Below are positions 15,425-22,859 of a stretch of DNA of 31,805 nucleotides, piece by piece. The stretch covers positions 1 through 31,805 of the IMG/VR virus record IMGVR_UViG_3300009488_000049; one strand, given 5' to 3'. Made by a program: the position numbers and the translations under genes. This DNA is from a virus. A model generated the notes under the pieces. That model was given only the letters and a program-made list of their open reading frames with translations, searched no databases and was not told the origin of the DNA. The stretch's first letter is position 1. Each line of letters begins with the position of its first letter.

Positions 15425-17133
15425 GCGGCACAATGAATCTCTACGGCGTCCTCTCGGATGTCGGGACAATAGGCTCAACGCTCGTAGATATCCCTCTGGG
15501 CTCTACTGAGTATGAGCTCTGGAAAGCCGGGGGACAGGTAGACCTCTACGGCTCAGGTATCACGAACGAAGAAGGTGTCATCAACCACGACCTCGGGGCC
15601 GGATACAAGGAAATCGACATCTGGGCCGGAAACCCCGCCGTCAAACTCATCGACGATTACCAGCACCTCCCGGGCTATGGCGCTGGCTCACTCGTAGACG
15701 CCGACCTCCTCGATGGGCTCACCTCAACAGACTTCATAAAGGCTGATGGCTCAGTAGCCATGTCGGGGAATCTGGACCTTGATTCCAATAGCCTCACTAA
15801 TGTTGGTGGTCTCGTAGCAACTGCACATCTGGATATCGGAGCCTACCAGATACGGGCGTTGCAGTTTTATGCTGGTGGAGCCGCTGATGCAGGTGGAGTA
15901 TTCTTTGGGGATACTACGCAGATATGGCAGAGTTCGGCGAATGTTCTCTACACACCCGATTCATTCACAGTTATTGGTTTCCTTGGTGTCGGTGCTTCAC
16001 CTGACGCAGACAGACAAATTCACATATCCTATGGTATAGGACAGATACTTGCCCGTTTTGAAGCAACGGGGCATTTTAATACTATTCTTGAGTTGGTTAC
16101 TGATGGTGATGGTACTCCGCGCGAGGGCCGTGTCGGGATAGACTATTCTGATAGCCTTCTCCGAATAAACTATGGTTCTGGTTTTGATGGAACCCACAAC
16201 GGACTAACAATTGATTCCTCTGGTAATGTGGGAGCAAGTGCGGCTGTAACGATAGCAATAAAGGCAACCTTTCAAGCTACAGACTCTTTTGTGGGAACCG
16301 ACTCTGTAAATGCTTCAGACACAAAATCGCTGACTCTGGCCTCTACGGATACTGCCGCTCGGACTCGTGGAGCCTATATAAGTCTTTATGGTAACGAATA
16401 TGCAGGGGCCGAGGGAGCTGTCATAATTGCGGCGGGGGATGATGTAGCAGACGGTGCTATACACTTCAGGGCTGTTGCGACGGAGATTGGCTCTTTGAGC
16501 AGAGCGGGACAGTTACTTCTCCCCACCACCGGCAGTGGAGCCGGACTGTTAATAGGGGGAACCGTCCACGTTTATGCGTTAGCCGCCAACGTTGGGTACA
16601 CTCCTGATGCTTGGCAAGTAGGTGGGCTGTCGGATTACACTCAGATCGAGGCAGACGGTGACGTAAACTTCGTAGGTGGAGGGGGTCTGCAATTCGGGGA
16701 GATTTACTACCACGGAGCAGGGTTCGGCACAGCACTTGCCGCACAGGACACCGACTACCAGATATTGGGATTCGACACGGATGGAGAAACCAACGGCAAC
16801 GTCACACCCGCTCACGCAAGTGACCATATCACTGTAGGCGTCGAGGGAAGGTACAGAGTAACTTTGAGCGTATCGTCACGTTCAGCGGCGTCAAATAACT
16901 ATGAATTCCATGTAGCAAAAAACAATAATGACACAACCCTTGTTAATGCCTCGATTCATAGGACAACATCAGTAGCGAACAGATTGGGACACGGCGCTAC
17001 ATCAGCAATAATTGACTGTGCCGCCGCCGATACGATTGAGGTATGGGTCAGGAGAACAGATGGAGGAGCAGTCGAGAAGACCATTACGATAGAATCTATT
17101 ACACTTAATGTGGAGCAAATCGGAGGGACGTAG
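15421..17133 (+). CDS. Tail fibre / receptor-binding protein with C1q-like C-terminus
   Basis: A 570-residue protein with a TTG start overlapping the upstream stop; ATG at 15433 is an alternative. The N-terminal region has fibre-type repeats (DADLLDGLTSTDFI, KADGSVAMSGNLDL) common in phage adhesins. The middle is Gly/Ala/Thr-rich. The last part (about residues 440-570) has GFDTDGETNGNVTP, EGRYRVTLSVSSRSAASNN and DTIEVWVRRT, which resemble a C1q/TNF-like jelly roll that often forms a trimeric receptor-binding head. The region from about 15,780 to 16,560 is visibly more AT-rich than its neighbours. The exact receptor is unknown. Confidence 0.78.
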   Translation: MSGTMNLYGVLSDVGTIGSTLVDIPLGSTEYELWKAGGQVDLYGSGITNEEGVINHDLGAGYKEIDIWAGNPAVKLIDDYQHLPGYGAGSLVDADLLDGLTSTDFIKADGSVAMSGNLDLDSNSLTNVGGLVATAHLDIGAYQIRALQFYAGGAADAGGVFFGDTTQIWQSSANVLYTPDSFTVIGFLGVGASPDADRQIHISYGIGQILARFEATGHFNTILELVTDGDGTPREGRVGIDYSDSLLRINYGSGFDGTHNGLTIDSSGNVGASAAVTIAIKATFQATDSFVGTDSVNASDTKSLTLASTDTAARTRGAYISLYGNEYAGAEGAVIIAAGDDVADGAIHFRAVATEIGSLSRAGQLLLPTTGSGAGLLIGGTVHVYALAANVGYTPDAWQVGGLSDYTQIEADGDVNFVGGGGLQFGEIYYHGAGFGTALAAQDTDYQILGFDTDGETNGNVTPAHASDHITVGVEGRYRVTLSVSSRSAASNNYEFHVAKNNNDTTLVNASIHRTTSVANRLGHGATSAIIDCAAADTIEVWVRRTDGGAVEKTITIESITLNVEQIGGT

Positions 17134-17134
17134 G

Positions 17135-17407
17135 ATGAGTGCAGAAGCGGATTACAGGACAGTCGTAGAAGGAATGGTGATACTGGAAACCAGTTGGTCT
17201 GGTGCCTGCACCAATTTTGGTGAGAGATTCGCAAGTTTCATGGAGATATGGAATGATGCCGATAGAAAGGCTATCATTGTTGCCATGCTCAATGAAACAG
17301 AAACGAGTTTCACGGAACGCAAGGCACGGCTATTGAAGTTCAAAGCGGCACACGAAGCCGTAATAGCCATGTTCCCTGAGTTTGAACACACTACACCGGA
17401 GGCATAA
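17135..17407 (+). CDS. Small protein after the fibre gene, possible fibre-associated
   Basis: A 90-residue protein. ATG 17135 is chosen because CGGAGGG lies about eight bases upstream. It is helical with alternating Ala, Phe and Glu (YRTVVEGMVILETSW, RKAIIVAMLNETETSF). No signal peptide or motif is seen. Position suggests a fibre chaperone or a small structural protein, but neither is supported by sequence. Confidence 0.65.
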   Translation: MSAEADYRTVVEGMVILETSWSGACTNFGERFASFMEIWNDADRKAIIVAMLNETETSFTERKARLLKFKAAHEAVIAMFPEFEHTTPEA

Positions 17408-17409
17408 AG

Positions 17410-17784
17410 ATGGGACGGGCCGTAGATTTAGGAGATATCAGGAAGCGTCGGGATAAATGGTTCGAGCAGGCGAGACAGTTCGACGCGGCAAGGAACCAGA
17501 AGAAAGCCCAACTCGAAGCCGTCGAGGAAGAAGTAAAGAGCCTCGGAGAGGATAAACTCGGGGCAATCAGTAGATGGTTGGAACTCAACGATCTTCTCGC
17601 AGATATGGACCCCGATGGCGAAGAGGCGAAGATGAGAGCCCAGAACGGCCCTCAGACGCCCAATCTCCCCGGAGACGAGGAAACACCCCCGGAAGACGAG
17701 AAAGTGCCGGATACCCCCGCTGGCGGCTCTCCACCGGCCCAAAAGAAGGTAGCCTCGAAGAAGACTGCGAGTAAGAAGGGGTGA
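17410..17784 (+). CDS. Coiled-coil protein with basic C-terminal tail
   Basis: A 124-residue protein. Residues about 5-70 are charged and helical (RKRRDKWFEQARQF, LEAVEEEVKSLGED), resembling a coiled coil. A Pro/Glu/Asp-rich linker follows (about 75-105), then a basic end (KKVASKKTASKKG). That layout, helix then acidic linker then Lys tail, is common in small virion-associated or assembly proteins. No specific family is recognised. The stop overlaps a GTG start for a short reading frame. Confidence 0.65.
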   Translation: MGRAVDLGDIRKRRDKWFEQARQFDAARNQKKAQLEAVEEEVKSLGEDKLGAISRWLELNDLLADMDPDGEEAKMRAQNGPQTPNLPGDEETPPEDEKVPDTPAGGSPPAQKKVASKKTASKKG

Positions 17785-17882
17785 AACTCAAGTTCTTCGG
17801 CAGAACGTGGGTGATGCAGAAGAGGTTGAGAGCCTTCCCCATCTTCATTCGTATTCGGGCATACTTCACTACCCCGGATTGA
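17781..17882 (+). CDS. Possible 33-residue basic peptide
   Basis: GTG at 17781 overlaps the upstream TGA, and the frame ends with TGA at 17880-17882, one base before the next ATG. The product is basic and hydrophobic (KLKFFGRTWVMQKRLRAF, then RIRAYFT), possibly a short amphipathic helix. The next gene has no clear ribosome site of its own, so translation through this peptide could couple it. The evidence is context only. Confidence 0.45.
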   Translation: MKLKFFGRTWVMQKRLRAFPIFIRIRAYFTTPD

Positions 17883-17883
17883 T

Positions 17884-18954
17884 ATGGGGAAGATTCTCAA
17901 TCATCCCATCCGAGGTCGGCAGTATTTCGAAGAGACCCATTTCGGCACAACCTACCAGCAAGATTTGGGGACAAAACTCTATGCCGGGATGCCAAAAGGG
18001 TTGGGGAGCGTTCCTGTCGGTGGGAGACCAGACCCCACTGTATGGGTGACATTTGAAGGCACGACAGATGCCTTCACCGAACCGGAGGGTGAGGGAACTT
18101 ATTATCCAACTGGTAGTTTTGAGCCTTCTTATGGAACCAGTGATGATATTGCTGATTCTATAGGTGGAACATTTATCTATCAGGCATATTATAAGGGAAC
18201 TGATGACCCCGGGTGGACTCTCCTCGGTGAAGGAACGAAGGTGTTTCCATGTGCCGTGGCTACAACCGCTGGCACTATTGAATGGTTGACTGGGAGTGTT
18301 TTTGCAGGAGGAAAATCTGGCACCTGTATAGGAAATGGCACAAACTTTACTCTAATCGCATTGGATATAGATACAGGATGGATTACTGGGGATTGGTTAA
18401 GTAGTCCGTGGAGCGTGACATGGAACGCGCTGATCTCATTCTCAATGGACCCCTACAAGAGAGACGACCTTCCATTTCCTCAAATAAATTGGCAACATGC
18501 GGGATTAGATGGATATGGAAACATAGACATTAAAGACCCTCCTAGTAGTTACAGTGGGTTTTGGAGAGACACTACCAGCGGCGTAAGCCCGGGTTTTGCG
18601 ACCGTATTTGTTGTGGGATCGGTCCTCTCGTTTCACACCGGACGACATCTTGATAATGCAGGGTCGTTCAAGATGAATAACGTGAGCGTGAATGTGAATT
18701 TACCGGGTTTGGGAACTTACGGAGATTTCTCTGCAAATACATCATGGAATATTAGTAGTATCTCATATAATGGCATTTCTTTGCCTCCACCCGGAACAAA
18801 TGCAAATATATCATGGCAAGATTTGTTCGATGGAGATAGTGGGCCATATATTTATCGACTTGTTGGCTCGTTTTTGGCTCCATCAATTCCAAATCAGGCA
18901 ACATGGGCGGCAACGACATTTGGGTCTGGAACTGGCTACATAACGATGTACTGA
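17884..18954 (+). CDS. Large tail-tip or fibre structural protein
   Basis: A 356-residue beta-rich protein dominated by Gly, Thr, Ser, Trp and Tyr, such as YGTSDDIADSIGGTFIYQAY and GGKSGTCIGNGTNFTLIALD. There are no transmembrane segments. The nucleotide composition becomes markedly more AT-rich from about 18,090 onward, which suggests this adhesin-type module was acquired or is under different selection. The position, after fibre genes and before another large tip protein, supports a tail-tip or receptor-binding role. The family is unknown. Confidence 0.65.
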   Translation: MGKILNHPIRGRQYFEETHFGTTYQQDLGTKLYAGMPKGLGSVPVGGRPDPTVWVTFEGTTDAFTEPEGEGTYYPTGSFEPSYGTSDDIADSIGGTFIYQAYYKGTDDPGWTLLGEGTKVFPCAVATTAGTIEWLTGSVFAGGKSGTCIGNGTNFTLIALDIDTGWITGDWLSSPWSVTWNALISFSMDPYKRDDLPFPQINWQHAGLDGYGNIDIKDPPSSYSGFWRDTTSGVSPGFATVFVVGSVLSFHTGRHLDNAGSFKMNNVSVNVNLPGLGTYGDFSANTSWNISSISYNGISLPPPGTNANISWQDLFDGDSGPYIYRLVGSFLAPSIPNQATWAATTFGSGTGYITMY

Positions 18955-18967
18955 GGTACAATGAAGC

Positions 18968-20596
18968 ATGGCTCCTGTATACTATCCGCTGAACGCTGGA
19001 ACCCACCTCGTCGAGGCTACTGTCGTGACCTCTGATACCGTTACACAATTTCAGGGCCGTATCCAGAAAGCCGCGTGGCTCAACGGCAATCTGAACATCC
19101 TGATTCAGGACGCCTTGAAGAACCTGTCGTGGGCGAAGTTCGTCTGGGACTATAATAATATGGGCTCGGCCCTCGGAGGAACTGAGTGGTATGGAACTGT
19201 AAATGGTCTCAAGGGCACCAATATCTATTACGATGATGCTTATGCTAAACCATATATCGGACGAACCATCAAAGCCAGTGGAGATTGGACTGAGTTTGAT
19301 GGAAACGCTTATGGTATTTGGGGGACCAGTGAAGCCGCGGCAGTAAGATCAAGTTTAGCGGCCCGCTGGAAAGGTTGGCGAAGACTTGTTGACCTCGATG
19401 TTGTCCCAGATGACTTTTTCATGCCCGGTGATATTCTTAAATTCAGCCCGAGTAATTTTTCTGATGCTGAAGCCGGAGCAACGCTGGCTGATTATCCCTC
19501 ATATCAGGTACGCGGAGGCACCGTAATTGCCAATAATGGAACGATTGAAGTATCTCCGGCTCTTTTGCTCAACGATGTTGGAGATGGTTATTTTATTTAT
19601 GTGAGGCGTCCTCTCTTCTTTTCTGGAAATCCAGCCGATATCATTTGGAATATGCTTACTGGTTCTAATACCGATGTCGACTGGGATAACGCAAAGAATG
19701 GCTCCAACATTGACATTGATTATGGTAAGTGGATTGATTCTCGAAAATCACTTGTCCCTCTCGGCCACGCTGAATTTTATCGTGAGATTATTGAAGAAGA
19801 CAGGGGTGCTGTCATTGGAGCCATTCAAGAAGTATCTCAGGATTGCCTTGCGAATGCCTTCATCGACAATGAAAATAGATTTGTCTGGAAATCATATCAT
19901 CCACGATCAGTACCAGTAGGAACTGATGTAGACCATTTCCACCAAGCAACCGCGGTGGCAGATTTAATTTACAGCGAAGACATTGACGACATTTGGACGA
20001 AAGTGTCTCTTAGTTATGGCTACCAGCCAGATGAGCCGGACCCCCGCTTTACTTATAGTGGTAAATATGATCGAGTTGATGCGGCGGCGGCGGCTCAATT
20101 CTATGATCTGAATAAAGTCAAAGATTGGAAAAGTTATTGGATACATGATCGGAACTTTGCTCGACAGCAGGTAATCAGATTTATGCGTAGGTATGCTGAG
20201 GGTCCATCTAGGGTGGTATTTGATTCATCTCTCTATGGCCTCACGGGCACCGTTTCAGGCTTCATGGGGGTAACTCACAGAACCGGAAGCCTCGCTACAA
20301 CCGTATATGAGATATCGAGAACCGTGCGACGGTTTGGAGAAAGAAGCGTAGTGCTGGAAGGACTCAATGCTTCTGATCTATACTATGGTCAAGGATTTGG
20401 GTTTTGGGAGGAGAACTGGGATGGGGGGACGGGGCCGGGAACATCAACCGCGACTCTCTGGCCTCAAGCAGTCAGCGGCACCAGCACGTTCGGATGGGGA
20501 ACAAATCTTACCGATGGAACAACGCCGATAGGGACCGAGGGAACGTGCTTCAACATCGATACTACCGTCTATGGAACTATTTACAAATGGTGGTAA
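18968..20596 (+). CDS. Tail tip / baseplate-like protein
   Basis: A 542-residue protein. The N-terminus has strand-rich MAPVYYPLNAGTHLVEATVV. The middle has FFSGNPADIIWNMLTG (near residues 215-232), a pattern I associate with phage tail-tip or central hub proteins. The C-terminal half has mixed helices and strands (RQQVIRFMRRYAEGPSRVVF). The gene is AT-richer than the head genes. By size and place it is a tip component that may also carry receptor specificity. Inference from composition and position. Confidence 0.65.
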   Translation: MAPVYYPLNAGTHLVEATVVTSDTVTQFQGRIQKAAWLNGNLNILIQDALKNLSWAKFVWDYNNMGSALGGTEWYGTVNGLKGTNIYYDDAYAKPYIGRTIKASGDWTEFDGNAYGIWGTSEAAAVRSSLAARWKGWRRLVDLDVVPDDFFMPGDILKFSPSNFSDAEAGATLADYPSYQVRGGTVIANNGTIEVSPALLLNDVGDGYFIYVRRPLFFSGNPADIIWNMLTGSNTDVDWDNAKNGSNIDIDYGKWIDSRKSLVPLGHAEFYREIIEEDRGAVIGAIQEVSQDCLANAFIDNENRFVWKSYHPRSVPVGTDVDHFHQATAVADLIYSEDIDDIWTKVSLSYGYQPDEPDPRFTYSGKYDRVDAAAAAQFYDLNKVKDWKSYWIHDRNFARQQVIRFMRRYAEGPSRVVFDSSLYGLTGTVSGFMGVTHRTGSLATTVYEISRTVRRFGERSVVLEGLNASDLYYGQGFGFWEENWDGGTGPGTSTATLWPQAVSGTSTFGWGTNLTDGTTPIGTEGTCFNIDTTVYGTIYKWW

Positions 20597-20599
20597 TCC

Positions 20600-21073
20600 A
20601 TGAGTGAGAATCTGGTGGGTGGACAGGGAACATATCATTACACAGATATGCTCCCCGATTCTGGCGACGAAGCAAACAGCCTTTGGGCGCGGTATCTCGC
20701 TGAGAATGCAGAGTGGGCAAAACATCGTTCTATGTATATGATTATGGACCATCAGGGTGGAACTATTTATTACGAGAGTTATGGTGGGAAAAACTACAAT
20801 CACCATAACGTATATCTCTTGCCAGATGTGGGGACTTATTACATTTCTGCAAAGATTTTGAGAACGGCAGGTGGAACAAGTCAATGGACTCTCGCTATTG
20901 AACCTTTTGGAACATTTGGAACATTTCAGGAGGTGACTGCGGGGCTCGGAGGTCCACAGGGCACAATCTTCGAATTTACATTGACAAGCAGTTTGGGTTC
21001 TGGGTGGGGAACGCTCTGGACGGAATGTCCTGAAGGAACTCTTTATTGGGCAAGAATCTGGGGGCGTATGTAA
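20600..21073 (+). CDS. Probable tail-associated beta-rich protein
   Basis: A 157-residue protein with GGTGG-like ribosome context. It is rich in Tyr, Gly and Thr with aromatic-rich strands (YHYTDMLPDSGDEAN, VYLLPDVGTYYISAKILR), like a small lectin-like or jelly-roll domain. TAATG couples it to the next gene. It may form the last virion gene before lysis. The family is unknown. Confidence 0.6.
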   Translation: MSENLVGGQGTYHYTDMLPDSGDEANSLWARYLAENAEWAKHRSMYMIMDHQGGTIYYESYGGKNYNHHNVYLLPDVGTYYISAKILRTAGGTSQWTLAIEPFGTFGTFQEVTAGLGGPQGTIFEFTLTSSLGSGWGTLWTECPEGTLYWARIWGRM

Positions 21074-21501
21074 TGGAATGGGGAGTAGGAGAATACGGAA
21101 TAGCCGGGGTCGCCCTCATGTATTTTATAAAGGAAACCTTCGGTGTCGTTCGCTCTCTTCTGAAGGTTGTTGAGAATAAGAAGAATGGCAACGGATTTAG
21201 GGTGCCAACCGGGAATCCGGGTAATGGTAACTCGATGCTTCTATTAAAGACCGAAGTTCATGATATCCATGAGTGGCTTGATAGCGATGATCCAGATACC
21301 GGCCTGAAGCGCATAAATATGTCGCCGTTGATATTGGCCGAATTGAAGAAAATCAATAAATCCGTGGGTGCACTCACCACAGAAATCGGTGACGGGCATG
21401 TTCGATTGCGCGAGGGAATAGATGCACAGACGAAGGTTGTCGCGGCGAACACTCTGGAGACAAAGACCATGAGCGCGAAGATCAGCAAGTTCATCCGATG
21501 A
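21073..21501 (+). CDS. Holin-like or membrane-anchored protein upstream of the endolysin
   Basis: A 142-residue protein with ATG at 21073 in TAATG overlap with the previous stop. Residues about 6-28 (YGIAGVALMYFIKETFGVV) form one plausible membrane helix near the N-terminus, followed by a Gly/Asn linker and helical repeats (LKKINKSVGALTTEI, DAQTKVVAANTLETKT) that look coiled-coil. It overlaps the endolysin start by ATGA. One membrane helix directly before the endolysin suggests a holin or related lysis-timing protein, but single-pass membrane proteins have other uses. Confidence 0.55.
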   Translation: MEWGVGEYGIAGVALMYFIKETFGVVRSLLKVVENKKNGNGFRVPTGNPGNGNSMLLLKTEVHDIHEWLDSDDPDTGLKRINMSPLILAELKKINKSVGALTTEIGDGHVRLREGIDAQTKVVAANTLETKTMSAKISKFIR

Positions 21502-22064
21502 GAATCGCCCTCAGCGTCGGACATGGGCAGGCATGGGAAGATGGAGTGATTGTCGATGATCCCGGGGCAGAACACGCGGCCATCGGGGTGAGTGAGTTTA
21601 AGACCTGCAAGCGCATCTATCGCATCCTCTTCGCGCTCCTCTATGAATATCACGACATCAGCATCCTCGAAGTGCCCATCAATATTCCACTCGCCCAGCG
21701 GGTTCAGACAATCAATGATTCCCACGTCGGACATGAAATCGACCTCGCAATCGAACTTCATAACAACGGCTTCGAGGATCGCTCTGTAGATGGCACAGAG
21801 ACGTTCTACTGGCCTTCCAGTATCTCCGGCAAAGCATGGGCACAGAAGATACAGGAGTTCATGGTTGCCGAGATCGGGCTCAACGACCGCGGAGCGAAGC
21901 CACATACCGACCCGAAGCGGAATGGATTCGTGAGGAAAACCGATATGCCAGCGGTGCTTGTAGAACCATTCTTCATCACAAACGACGCGACAGCAAAAGA
22001 GATTCTCACCGGAGATATCGTACACAGGACAGCGTGGGGGGTCTTCCGCGCTCTCATCACATAA
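21498..22064 (+). CDS. N-acetylmuramoyl-L-alanine amidase (Amidase_3), endolysin
   Basis: A 188-residue protein, the size of a single catalytic domain. It shows the Amidase_3 zinc and catalytic residues in order: His 9 in VGHG, Glu 33 in GVSEF (Glu 25 nearby is an alternative), His 88 in AIELHNNG, and catalytic Glu 156 in AVLVEPFF. The enzyme cuts the amide bond between N-acetylmuramate and L-alanine, releasing progeny by breaking peptidoglycan. No signal peptide or separate wall-binding domain is seen, so it needs a holin for access to the wall. This gene is the strongest pointer to a bacterial host. Confidence 0.9.
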   Translation: MRIALSVGHGQAWEDGVIVDDPGAEHAAIGVSEFKTCKRIYRILFALLYEYHDISILEVPINIPLAQRVQTINDSHVGHEIDLAIELHNNGFEDRSVDGTETFYWPSSISGKAWAQKIQEFMVAEIGLNDRGAKPHTDPKRNGFVRKTDMPAVLVEPFFITNDATAKEILTGDIVHRTAWGVFRALIT

Positions 22065-22074
22065 GGGGCTGGAC

Positions 22075-22377
22075 ATGCCTGTTTGGTTGATAACACTTCT
22101 GAAGAAACTGGGGGCCAGTAAGGTTCTCAAGTGGGTCGCAAAGCGCGTCCTGAAGTTCCTCGTCAACCGCGGTATCAACATCATGTGGAAATTCGTCGAT
22201 GATGACGTGCTTCCAGATATCAAGGAGACGATGAGGCAGGCCGGGAGAGACTTCAGCAAGAAAGGTCGCGCTCTGGTCGCGAAGGGGAAACTGGATGCCG
22301 ATGAATGGGAGAGGGGGGAGAAGCGGCTGGAGGTCATCAATAACGATTTCTGGGCAGGAGCGAACGAGGACGACTGA
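22075..22377 (+). CDS. Small amphipathic/basic protein after the endolysin
   Basis: A 100-residue protein. Residues 1-45 are hydrophobic and basic (WLITLLKKLGASKVLKWV, KRVLKFLVNRGINIMW), forming possible amphipathic helices that may associate with membrane. The C-terminal half is charged (KGRALVAKGKLDADEW). Position next to the endolysin suggests a second lysis or antiholin-like component, but this is inferred. The gene ends in TGATG, coupling to the next. Confidence 0.55.
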   Translation: MPVWLITLLKKLGASKVLKWVAKRVLKFLVNRGINIMWKFVDDDVLPDIKETMRQAGRDFSKKGRALVAKGKLDADEWERGEKRLEVINNDFWAGANEDD

Positions 22378-22547
22378 TGCCGTGGTCTCTGTCTGACGTA
22401 TCACGATTCAAGAAGGGTCTCTCGCAGGAGGAAGCGAAGGGATGGGTTCGACGTGCGAATGCCATCTATCGCAGGTGTATGGCCGCGGGAGGCTCTGATG
22501 AGGAGTGCGCGAAAAGAGCAGTCATCATCGCAAACAGCAAGTCCTAG
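22377..22547 (+). CDS. Small 56-residue phage protein, PWS motif
   Basis: ATG at 22377 overlaps the upstream TGA, and the stop TAG is 22545-22547. The product begins MPWSLSDVSRFKKGLSQEE and continues with WVRRANAIYRRCM and RAVIIANSKS, a short motif common in phage proteins that resembles the N-terminal PWSxSDxxRHxKxL domain found alone or fused to other phage proteins. Its function is not known. The next bases form one arm of the large intergenic hairpin. Confidence 0.65.
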   Translation: MPWSLSDVSRFKKGLSQEEAKGWVRRANAIYRRCMAAGGSDEECAKRAVIIANSKS

Positions 22548-22623
22548 CGGCGGGTAGCGAGATAATCAAAGTTTGGGGCGCTTTTTACAGCCTCTTCAAA
22601 ATAGTCTCAGCATACCCGCCGCT
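22546..22623 (+). other. Long intergenic inverted repeat, structured RNA or terminator
   Basis: AGCGGCGGGTA at 22546-22556 is the exact reverse complement of TACCCGCCGCT at 22613-22623, separated by 56 bases. TCTTTCTT follows, so it may act as a terminator for the late operon. The loop is large and holds GGGGCGC, TTTTTAC and TTCAAAATAG. The first arm overlaps the TAG stop. The structure is seen; the function is inferred. Confidence 0.55.
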
Positions 22624-22629
22624 TCTTTC

Positions 22630-22658
22630 TTGACACACTTTCTCCCACGATATAAATT
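22630..22658 (+). promoter_or_regulatory. TTGACA promoter, nearly leaderless
   Basis: TTGACA at 22630-22635 is a perfect sigma-70 -35 box. TAAATT at 22653-22658 gives 17-bp spacing; TATAAA at 22651-22656 gives 15. The ATG of the zinc-ribbon gene starts at 22665, so transcription would begin at or within a few bases of the start codon. An 11-bp direct repeat, AATTATCAGCA, lies at 22655-22665 and 22668-22678 across the start, a possible operator. Confidence 0.6.
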
Positions 22659-22664
22659 ATCAGC

Positions 22665-22859
22665 ATGAATTATCAGCACAGCACTTCGAATGGGGATTGT
22701 ATCTGTTTGAAGTGCAATTTCTCATGGCCTGCAAGAGTACCTCATAGGCCGATAAGATGCCCCAACTGCAAAAGTCCCAACTGGTACATAGGCCCGGCGC
22801 TCTGGCGCTGGCCCGGAAGGAGAAAACGCGGTGGATATCAGCGTAATCGGTCTCGGTAA
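22665..22859 (+). CDS. Zinc-ribbon protein
   Basis: A 64-residue protein with two CX2C pairs: CLKC at residues 15-18 and CPNC near 32-35, a typical zinc ribbon of about 20 residues. The C-terminal part is basic and Trp-rich (WYIGPALWRWPGRR). Zinc ribbons of this kind are often nucleic-acid or protein-interaction domains. Its promoter is directly upstream, so it is the first gene of the sugar-nucleotide unit. The next gene's GTG start overlaps its last codons. Function unknown. Confidence 0.7.
   Translation: MNYQHSTSNGDCICLKCNFSWPARVPHRPIRCPNCKSPNWYIGPALWRWPGRRKRGGYQRNRSR

Noticed and set aside
21258-22340. Minus-strand open frame of 360 codons opposite the lysis genes
   Set aside because: It lies antisense to the endolysin, which has all catalytic residues, and has no motif or start signal.
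22546-22623. A tRNA of about 78 bases
   Set aside because: The outer arms pair like an acceptor stem but the D, anticodon and T arms do not form with normal loops.
22650-22657. Archaeal TATA box (TATAAATT) and archaeal host
   Set aside because: A TTGACA element at sigma-70 spacing, strong Shine-Dalgarno sites and a peptidoglycan amidase fit a bacterial host better; a TATA-directed start would fall inside the gene.
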